NCBI GenBank assembly: GCA_014859465.1
Contig: JACUUF010000026.1
Coordinates: forward strand, 1-38,092
DNA: 38,092 nt
From: Methyloprofundus sp.
GTDB lineage: Bacteria > Pseudomonadota > Gammaproteobacteria > Methylococcales > Methylomonadaceae
Direction of reading: 5' to 3'
Shown here: positions 33,161 through 38,092 of the stretch, in pieces
How the letters are laid out: each line of letters opens with the position of its first letter
Numbering within the stretch: the stretch's first letter is position 1
Position numbers and translations under genes: made by a program
The notes under the pieces: generated by a model
The model's database searches: none
What the model saw: only the letters and a program-made list of their open reading frames with translations
Told to the model about the DNA's origin: nothing

Positions 33161-33313
33161 ATGCAAGAAAATAAAACGCCATGCGCTTTGTGTGGGCTTC
33201 CTGTTGAAATTTCTGGTTTTAGCACAAAAACCACAGAGGGTTTGCTGCTGTTTTGCTGTGCGGGGTGTTTATCGGTTTATCGCTTATTAAATGGCGATAA
33301 ATTGCTCGATTAG
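33161..33313 (+). CDS. free-standing metal-binding mini-protein (N-terminal domain type of CcoI/CopA2 Cu ATPases)
   Basis: A 50-residue protein starting MQENKTPCALCGLPVE and containing LLLFCCAGCLSVYRLLNGD. The C-x2-C-G-L-P and F-C-C-x-G-C pairs are the pattern of the PF12156-type domain at the N-terminus of the CcoI/FixI copper ATPases that feed cbb3 oxidases. Here it stands alone, with no ATPase downstream. Five Cys in total can bind metal. It overlaps the end of lpxH (convergent) by four bases. No clear ribosome binding site. It may be a metallochaperone, a small regulator or the survivor of a truncated ccoI; the complete, stop-free frame and intact Cys pattern favour a real protein. Confidence 0.65.
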   Translation: MQENKTPCALCGLPVEISGFSTKTTEGLLLFCCAGCLSVYRLLNGDKLLD

Positions 33314-34035
33314 ATTATTTCTTGTGTGTATCCTGAAGTAGTCCAGGCTAAAGCACTGGCGCTGTCCTTTGTCCATTCTGCTAGTACAAAGCGCTGACCG
33401 CTTAAATTATTAATTGTTAGCTCATGCACTGCTGGGCGGTGAGTATGGCCATGGATCAAGCGAGTTGTTTGATATTGTTGCATGATATTGACAACAGTTG
33501 CTTGGTTAACATCCATAATATCTTGAGATTTTTTACGTTTATGCAAGAAACTGCGTAAACGGTACCAACGTGCATACAGTATTCTTAAGATCAATGGTTT
33601 AGATAAAACGTTTGCTTGCCATGCTAGGCTATGCGATTTTAGGCGAAACGCTTGGTAAGCTAAGTCATCGGTACACAGCAAATCGCCATGCGTCAGCAAA
33701 GTCGGTGTGCCATATAAATCAATCACACTGTATTCATCTAATAAGGTAACGCCAGTTTCTTCGCTAAAACGTTGGCCAATTAAAAAATCACGATTGCCGT
33801 GCAGATAGAAAACAGGTGTACCTTGTGTAGTGAGTGCTTTTAAGTGCTTTTTTACGCTTTTAATGGGCGGACTAAAATCATCATCGCCAATCCAGGTGTC
33901 AAATAAGTCGCCTAAAATATACAGTGCTTTTGCTTGTTTGGCGCGACCCGTTAGTAGTTTAATAAATTTTTTTGTTACTTCAGGGCGTTCAATCGTCAAG
34001 TGTAAATCCGCAATAAAAAGCGTTTCGTCACGCAT
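33310..34035 (-). CDS. lpxH: UDP-2,3-diacylglucosamine diphosphatase
   Basis: The 241-residue enzyme (E. coli LpxH: 240) is a calcineurin-like phosphoesterase that hydrolyses UDP-2,3-diacylglucosamine to lipid X, the fourth step of lipid A synthesis, at the inner membrane. The two-Mn ligands are in IADLHL, GDLFDTWIGDD, HGNRDF, THGD and HGHTHRP. The start is the ATG at 34035 (MRDETLFIADLHL) with AGGATG upstream; a longer reading from 34071 overlaps the terminator of the next gene and adds an unrelated MSRFFTYLGCTT. Confidence 0.95.
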   Translation of the reverse strand: MRDETLFIADLHLTIERPEVTKKFIKLLTGRAKQAKALYILGDLFDTWIGDDDFSPPIKSVKKHLKALTTQGTPVFYLHGNRDFLIGQRFSEETGVTLLDEYSVIDLYGTPTLLTHGDLLCTDDLAYQAFRLKSHSLAWQANVLSKPLILRILYARWYRLRSFLHKRKKSQDIMDVNQATVVNIMQQYQTTRLIHGHTHRPAVHELTINNLSGQRFVLAEWTKDSASALAWTTSGYTQEII

Positions 34036-34060
34036 GGTTGTGCATCCTAAATAAGTAAAA

Positions 34061-34084
34061 AAACGGCTCATAAATGAGCCGTTT
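34061..34084 (-). terminator. intrinsic terminator of the cyclophilin gene
   Basis: The arms AAACGGCTCAT / ATGAGCCGTTT are perfect over 11 bases, with a two-base centre and a long T-run on the minus strand. It lies between the cyclophilin stop and the lpxH start. Confidence 0.85.
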
Positions 34085-34095
34085 ATCGATATTGC

Positions 34096-34677
34096 TTACT
34101 GAACGATTTCAGCTTTTTCTATCACGATGTCAGTTTTAGGAACATCTTGGTGACCGTTTTTGTTGCCGGTTGCTTGCTTGGCCATTTCATCAACAATATC
34201 CATACCTTCAATCACTTTAGCAAATACCGCATAACCCCAGCCATTTTGCGTGGGTGCGCTGTAGTTTAGAAAATCATTATCTTTATAGTTAATAAAAAAT
34301 TGTGCCGTTGCTGAATCAGGAGCAGGCGTACGTGCCATCGCTAATGTGCCGCGATCATTTTTTAAGCCATTATCCGCTTCATTTTTGATCATGCCGTGCG
34401 TTTCTTTTTGGGTGAAGCTAGTATCAAAACCACCGCCTTGCGCCATAAATCCAGGAATAATACGGTGAAAAATTGTACCGTTATAAAAGCCTTCTTCGAC
34501 GTAAGTGATGAAATTCTTTACCGTAATGGGCGCTTTTTCGGCGTTTAATTCAATAATGAAGTCACCCAGTGTAGTTTGAAATTTAACTTTAGTTTGTGTT
34601 TCTGACATGTTGTTTTCCGTTGAAAAAGAATAAGTTGAAGTAAAGGACAGCATCAAAAAAAGAATTAAAGAACGCAT
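34096..34677 (-). CDS. peptidyl-prolyl cis-trans isomerase (cyclophilin), with signal peptide
   Basis: From the ATG at 34677 the product is 193 residues: a signal peptide (MRSLILFLMLSFTSTYSFS) followed by a cyclophilin domain. Active-site motifs are FHRIIPGFMAQGG, MARTPAPDSATAQFFIN and GYAVFAKVIEGMDIVD. The signal peptide makes it periplasmic (PpiA-like in location). A second in-frame ATG (MSETQTKVKF, codon at about 34608-34606) lies just after the signal peptide and has GGAAAAC upstream; it would give a cytoplasmic, PpiB-like form. Both forms are possible. Confidence 0.92.
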   Translation of the reverse strand: MRSLILFLMLSFTSTYSFSTENNMSETQTKVKFQTTLGDFIIELNAEKAPITVKNFITYVEEGFYNGTIFHRIIPGFMAQGGGFDTSFTQKETHGMIKNEADNGLKNDRGTLAMARTPAPDSATAQFFINYKDNDFLNYSAPTQNGWGYAVFAKVIEGMDIVDEMAKQATGNKNGHQDVPKTDIVIEKAEIVQ

Positions 34678-34701
34678 AATACCTACTATAAAAAGATGCA
34701 A

Positions 34702-34818
34702 AGGTTAAATTCTATGTGTTTTTATCTTGAAAGAGAAGCACTAATCTTGGAAAATTGACTCGTTAAGCTCGTATGCTGCGAGTCATTAAGATTAATCTAT
34801 CCTGAGTAACGACGCAAA
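34702..34818. promoter_or_regulatory. divergent promoter region between the cyclophilin gene and cysS
   Basis: It contains the inverted repeat TGACTCG / CGAGTCA (34756-34785) 34 bases before cysS, a candidate operator or leader hairpin. No T-box is seen. Confidence 0.35.
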
Positions 34819-36207
34819 ATGTTAAAAATTTACAATACCTTAAGCAGAGAAAAAGAAGTTTTCACACCCAGAGTTGAGGGTAAAGTGGGTATGTATGTCT
34901 GCGGTATGACCGTTTATGATTATTGTCATATTGGCCATGCCAGGGTAATGGTTGTCTTTGATATTGTTGCTCGGTACTTGCGTTATTCCGGTTACGATTT
35001 GACCTATGTGCGTAATGTCACGGATATTGACGATAAAATTATTCAGCGTGCTAATGAAAATAAAGAAGAGATTGGCGTATTAACCCAGCGTTTTATTGAT
35101 GCTATGCATGAAGATGAGCGTGAGTTGGCTGTATTACCGCCTGATATAGAGCCAAGAGCAACAAAATCGATGGATGATATTATCCTGATGATTACTGCCT
35201 TATTTGAAAAAGGCTTGGCTTATACTGGAAGCAATGGTGATGTTTTTTATGCGGTGGATAAATTTGCCAATTATGGCGCTTTATCCGGCAAAAAACTCGA
35301 TGAACTTCATGCTGGCGAGCGAGTTGATGTCAATTTGGCGAAAAAGAACCCGTTTGATTTTGTCTTATGGAAAAAAGCTAAAGTTGATGAGCCGTATTGG
35401 AATTCCCCTTGGGGAAGAGGGCGTCCGGGTTGGCATATAGAATGTTCAGCCATGGCAACGCGCTGTTTAGGCCATCATTTTGATATACATGGCGGCGGTA
35501 TGGATTTACAGTTCCCGCACCATGAAAATGAGATCGCTCAATCAGAAGGTGCGACGGGTGAAAAATTTGTTAATCTCTGGATGCATAATGGCTTTGTGCG
35601 TATTAATGAAGAGAAAATGTCTAAGTCATTAGGTAATTTCTTTACCGTTAGAGAGGTGCTGAAGCAATATCGCGCTGAAATCGTACGCTTTTTTGTGCTC
35701 TCCAGTCATTATCGTAGTCCCCTTAATTATTCGGATGAGCAATTAGATGATGCGGGTGCAGCTGTAACCCGTTTATATACCGCTTTACGTGGAGTTGCAG
35801 TTGCTCCCAGTGCGCGTGCAACCGATTATACGGTGCGTTTTAAGCAGGCAATGGATGATGATTTTAATACCGCGGTGGCTGTGGCGGTTTTGTTTGAGAT
35901 GGCGAGAGAATTGAATAAAATAAAAAACAATGATGCTGAGCTTGCTGCGCAATTAGCTCATGAGTTAAAAGAATTGGCAGGTGTTTTAGGCATTCTACAG
36001 GGAGATCCTGAAGAGTTCTTAAAAGCAGCCGATGGCGCGCAAGATAGCGGCTTAACAGAGCAGGATATAGAGGCTTTTATAGCGCAGCGTGTTGCTGCCA
36101 AGCAAAATAAAGACTGGGCATTAGCAGATAAAATCCGCGATGACTTAAAACAGCAAGGGGTAGTGTTGGAGGATATTGCAACAGGCACTAGCTGGCGACG
36201 TGAATAA
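34819..36207 (+). CDS. cysS: cysteinyl-tRNA synthetase
   Basis: The 462-residue class I synthetase (E. coli: 461) charges tRNA-Cys. The catalytic motifs are HIGH (37-40, in YCHIGHARV) and KMSKS (about 266-270). Zn ligands sit in CGMTVYD (C28), HIECSAMA and [10 protein letters not shown]. The C-terminal anticodon-binding helical domain is complete. The upstream divergent gene is a cyclophilin, the same neighbour as ppiB-cysS in E. coli. Confidence 0.98.
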   Translation: MLKIYNTLSREKEVFTPRVEGKVGMYVCGMTVYDYCHIGHARVMVVFDIVARYLRYSGYDLTYVRNVTDIDDKIIQRANENKEEIGVLTQRFIDAMHEDERELAVLPPDIEPRATKSMDDIILMITALFEKGLAYTGSNGDVFYAVDKFANYGALSGKKLDELHAGERVDVNLAKKNPFDFVLWKKAKVDEPYWNSPWGRGRPGWHIECSAMATRCLGHHFDIHGGGMDLQFPHHENEIAQSEGATGEKFVNLWMHNGFVRINEEKMSKSLGNFFTVREVLKQYRAEIVRFFVLSSHYRSPLNYSDEQLDDAGAAVTRLYTALRGVAVAPSARATDYTVRFKQAMDDDFNTAVAVAVLFEMARELNKIKNNDAELAAQLAHELKELAGVLGILQGDPEEFLKAADGAQDSGLTEQDIEAFIAQRVAAKQNKDWALADKIRDDLKQQGVVLEDIATGTSWRRE

Positions 36208-36644
36208 AACTATTTTGAATATTAGTGGCTATAAGTGCGATGATAACTATCCATTTAACTTAGCGCCTATTAAAAATTGTCGAGCCTGGCCTCAGCGCGT
36301 CTGTATAAGTATAGGCATCTACACAATTTTTATACTTTTAAATACAATCAATTCCAAACTGAAATATTACCCTATTCCTAATAGAGACGTTTAACATCCT
36401 TGCGTAGGAGCGGCTTCTAGCCGCGAAAAACAATGCCACATGATTTGTCGCGGCTAGAAGCCGCTCCTACAGGCGATTATCTCTGTCCAGCACCCAAAGG
36501 GCTTGCCCCATTGGAGAAAGCTTTAAGATTTATGTAGATACCTAGGCCTGTAGATGCTCTTTGGTAGTAGATTAAAGGAGCACTTTTTCATTATAAATAG
36601 GCTCCTACTTAAGTAAGCAACCCAGATAATTAAAGGACTCACGC
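36208..36644. other. intergenic region with a REPIN-like inverted repeat nested between inverted short repeats
   Basis: No gene. It holds the 23-base inverted repeat at 36404-36470, and outside it a pair of inverted copies of TTGTGTAGATACCTATGCC-type sequence: 36309-36330 on the minus strand and 36523-36547 on the plus strand. Confidence 0.6.
36404..36470. repeat. REPIN-like pair of REP sequences (TAGGAGCGGCTT type)
   Basis: Two perfect 23-base arms (GTAGGAGCGGCTTCTAGCCG then CGA; and the reverse complement) are separated by 21 bases. The motif GTAGGAGCGGCTT...CCGCGA is close to the Pseudomonas REP consensus. Confidence 0.85.
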
Positions 36645-37274
36645 ATGAGTGAAATAAAAGATAAATCGATAGAAGTGTTTCTTGATGAGCTAGCTAGTCG
36701 ATCAGCTACGCCTGGCGGCGGTAGTGCCGCAGCATTGATGGGTGCGCAATCGGCAGCATTGACCAGTATGGTCTGTAACCTAACTATTGGTAAGCCAAAA
36801 TACGCAGAGCTTGAGTCGGATATGCAAATCTTATTAGTTAAGTCGGAAGCGCTACGAGCAAGTTTAACTAAGATGATTAAAGCCGATGTGGATGTGTTTG
36901 ATCAATTGATGCTGGCTTATGGACTACCTAAAGAGACCGATAACGAAAAAGCTGCACGTAGTGAGCAAATCCAAGTTGTTTTAAAAGCGGCCACTTTAGT
37001 ACCCTTAGCTTGTGCTAAAGCCTGTGCTGAAGCAATAGAGCTTAGTCAGGAAGCGGCCGAGAAAGGAAATGTTAATGTCATAAGTGATGCAGGTGTTGGC
37101 GTTATGTCAGCTTATGCCGGTTTAAAAAGCGCAGCATTGAATGTTTATATTAATACCGCAAGTTTAAAAGATCGTGCATTCGCCGATACGCAACTTATTG
37201 AACTTGATAAAATTTTGTCTGGTGTAGAGTTAAAGGTAGAGAATGTTTACCGCGCAGTAAAAAATAAATTATAA
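36645..37274 (+). CDS. fchA: methenyl-tetrahydrofolate cyclohydrolase, FTCD-C family (FchA-like)
   Basis: The 209-residue protein belongs to the formiminotransferase-cyclodeaminase C-domain family, with FLDELASRSATPGGGSAAAL at the start (the substrate-binding Gly-rich loop) and VVLKAATLVPLACAKACAEAIE, typical of the family. In methylotrophs FchA hydrolyses 5,10-methenyl-H4F to 10-formyl-H4F between MtdA and FtfL. A histidine-degradation cyclodeaminase or serine-cycle role is the alternative; neither mtdA nor ftfL is in the window, so this stays an inference. AAAGGACTCACGC precedes the ATG. It is followed by three tRNA genes about 100 bases on. Confidence 0.88.
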   Translation: MSEIKDKSIEVFLDELASRSATPGGGSAAALMGAQSAALTSMVCNLTIGKPKYAELESDMQILLVKSEALRASLTKMIKADVDVFDQLMLAYGLPKETDNEKAARSEQIQVVLKAATLVPLACAKACAEAIELSQEAAEKGNVNVISDAGVGVMSAYAGLKSAALNVYINTASLKDRAFADTQLIELDKILSGVELKVENVYRAVKNKL

Positions 37275-37379
37275 ATTTTTCAAATAAAAAGTTGACCATT
37301 AAGAATTAGGCGCTATAATAGGCAGCTCTTTAGGGAGTTAATTACTACTTAGTGATTCAGCTTAAAGGCTATAAAATAT

Positions 37380-37456
37380 CGGGATATAGCGCAGTTTGGT
37401 AGCGCGCCTGCTTTGGGAGCAGGATGTCGGGGGTTCGAATCCCTCTACCCCGACCA
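37380..37456 (+). tRNA. tRNA-Pro(UGG), acceptor stem with an A-C mismatch
   Basis: The 77-base tRNA has anticodon loop TTTGGGA (TGG) on the stem CCTGC / GCAGG, GGTTCGAATCC in the T-arm and encoded CCA. The acceptor is CGGGATA / TACCCCG, so base 5 (A at 37384) faces C at 37448; most relatives have G there. Confidence 0.95.
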
Positions 37457-37460
37457 CTCT

Positions 37461-37537
37461 GCGCTTGTAGCTCAGCTGGATAGAGCATCGGCCTTCTAAG
37501 CCGAGGGTCGCAGGTTCGAGTCCTGCCAAGCGCACCA
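37461..37537 (+). tRNA. tRNA-Arg(UCU)
   Basis: The 77-base tRNA has acceptor GCGCTTG / CAAGCGC (fully paired), anticodon loop CTTCTAA (TCT) on CGGC / GCCG, T-arm GGTTCGAGTCC and encoded CCA. It lies four bases after tRNA-Pro. Confidence 0.97.
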
Positions 37538-37560
37538 TCTTCCTTAAAGATCATCATTAT

Positions 37561-37637
37561 GGTGAGCGTAGCTCAGTTGGTAGAGTCCCGGATTGTGATT
37601 CCGGTTGTCGCGGGTTCGAGCCCCGTCGCCCACCCCA
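37561..37637 (+). tRNA. tRNA-His(GUG), acceptor stem with an A-C mismatch
   Basis: The 77 bases include G-1 at 37561 facing C73, the identity signal for HisRS. Anticodon loop TTGTGAT (GTG) on CCGGA / TCCGG; T-arm GGTTCGAGCCC; encoded CCA. The acceptor GTGAGCG / CGCCCAC has A at 37565 opposite C at 37630, and the D-stem ends in a G-T pair. Confidence 0.95.
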
Positions 37638-37664
37638 TTAATATCAATCAGACTACATTTAGTC

Positions 37665-37900
37665 TTATTTTATTTTCCTCTGCAACGATTTTGTAACTAG
37701 CCGATAAATTGTAGCGTACTCCGCTAGATGTTCAGGCGCTAAATGTGCGTACCGTTGACCCCTATCAAAACCGCTCCATCCCCGTAATTGTTTCAGTTTA
37801 TATAAGCGTGTTATGCGCTACATCCTAGATTGCCTAGGCGTGTCTCAAATCATGTCAACGAAAGTTATATCCGCATCGTGAATCAAAACTGGGTTTAAAG
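37665..37900 (-). pseudogene. tyrosine recombinase (phage-type integrase) C-terminal remnant
   Basis: Reading on the minus strand, the pieces FR*HDLRHA*AI*DVAHN and LKQLRGWSGFDRGQRYAHLA, followed by PEHLAEYATIYRLV, match the box II region (HDLRHAW) and the catalytic-Tyr segment (RYAHLAPEHLAEYA) of integrases. Three stops (one TGA, two TAG) stand where Trp is expected (TGG), and one frame change separates the two pieces. The stop is at 37665-37667. It lies 28 bases from tRNA-His, the usual position for an integrase beside its attachment tRNA. Confidence 0.8.
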
Positions 37901-37937
37901 TGCAGCAGAATTTTATAGAATGCGTTAAAATTTTCCC

Positions 37938-38051
37938 ATGTCATCAAAATACGAACTTTCCCAGCCAGAACTCAACGAATTAGAGATCACACATCGCCAA
38001 GCGTCCGATAAGCGCTTTGCTGATCGGATCAAAACCGTGGTAGTGGGTTAA
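37938..38051 (+). pseudogene. IS630-family transposase N-terminal fragment
   Basis: MSSKYELSQPELNELEITHR, then QASDKRFADRIKTVV, is the start of an IS630 transposase helix-turn-helix (compare ...DKRTADRIKAVLLL). It stops after 37 codons at a TAA, far short of a complete IS630 transposase. It differs from the IS630 remnant at 18146. Confidence 0.65.
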
Positions 38052-38092
38052 ATCTGTAATCATGTGTAAATATTGAGTCCAAATTCGACTTT

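Larger units (their letters stand above)
37638..38092. other. decayed edge of an integrated element downstream of the tRNA array
   Basis: The stretch holds a dead tyrosine integrase (minus strand) and an IS630 fragment. No intact gene is visible up to the right edge. I did not find a clear attL/attR repeat of the tRNA-His 3' end inside the window. Confidence 0.6.

Noticed and set aside
34036-34071. Twelve-residue N-terminal extension of LpxH
   Set aside because: It overlaps the terminator of the cyclophilin gene, and the inner ATG has a good ribosome binding site and the family N-terminus.
34756-34785. T-box riboswitch upstream of cysS
   Set aside because: The inverted repeat is only seven bases and no T-box core sequence or specifier stem is present.
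37369-37557. Minus-strand frame across the tRNA genes
   Set aside because: It is the reverse complement of tRNA-Pro and tRNA-Arg, a well-known false gene.

Overview
The window reads as a stretch of a low-GC gammaproteobacterial chromosome. The best fit is a methane- or methanol-oxidising member of the order Methylococcales. That placement is an inference from protein style (a GreB, RF3, HemN, XseA, Hsp15 and TusE set typical of gammaproteobacteria), from an FchA-type methenyl-tetrahydrofolate cyclohydrolase, and from the abundant REP-like repeats. No 16S rRNA gene or methane monooxygenase is present to prove it. Most of the window is ordinary housekeeping DNA broken up by short repeat-rich or decayed mobile stretches.

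Layout. 1-1010: a tandem duplication of a small coiled-coil gene with heptad repeats. 1095-3617: a type IV pilin with a sigma-54-like promoter, then a terminator, then an O-antigen-ligase/PglL-type membrane protein that is probably the pilin glycosyltransferase. 4272-5792: an unrecognised 506-residue protein. 5880-11393: a polyamine cluster (speA, carboxynorspermidine synthase, nspC, speB) that can take arginine to agmatine, putrescine and then spermidine through carboxyspermidine, without S-adenosylmethionine decarboxylase. 11394-12653: decayed DNA with a RAYT (REP-associated transposase) remnant beside a REP. 12654-17567: prfC, an OmpA-domain lipoprotein-like or periplasmic protein, hemN, a membrane protein and a SemiSWEET. 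17726-19293: tRNA-Ser followed by IS630 and IS66 remnants. 19294-27882: a coiled-coil membrane protein, greB, a DUF445 protein, ybjQ, an M23 peptidase, xseA, a PilZ protein, an SMR transporter, tusB-tusE, hslR and a rhodanese. 28016-33078: a potassium block (DUF6394, an RCK channel, trkA, trkH). 33161-34677: a 50-residue metal-binding mini-protein, lpxH and a cyclophilin. 34819-37274: cysS and fchA. 37380-38092: tRNA-Pro, tRNA-Arg and tRNA-His, then a dead tyrosine integrase and an IS630 fragment, which look like the decayed edge of an integrated element.

How the parts work together. The polyamine genes form one pathway in one orientation, with nspC and speB directly abutting. The pilin and ligase form a pilus glycosylation cassette. 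The channel, TrkA and TrkH handle potassium. FchA would interconvert C1 units on tetrahydrofolate. Dispersed repeats (five copies of a REP-like palindrome, one long REPIN-like inverted repeat, two MITE-like structures) sit almost only between genes. I found no CRISPR array, no prophage and no clearly novel multi-gene defence system. The most unusual items are the free-standing CcoI-type metal-binding protein, the pilin promoter architecture, the two tRNAs with a mismatched acceptor stem, and the divergent pair of perfect DnaA boxes.
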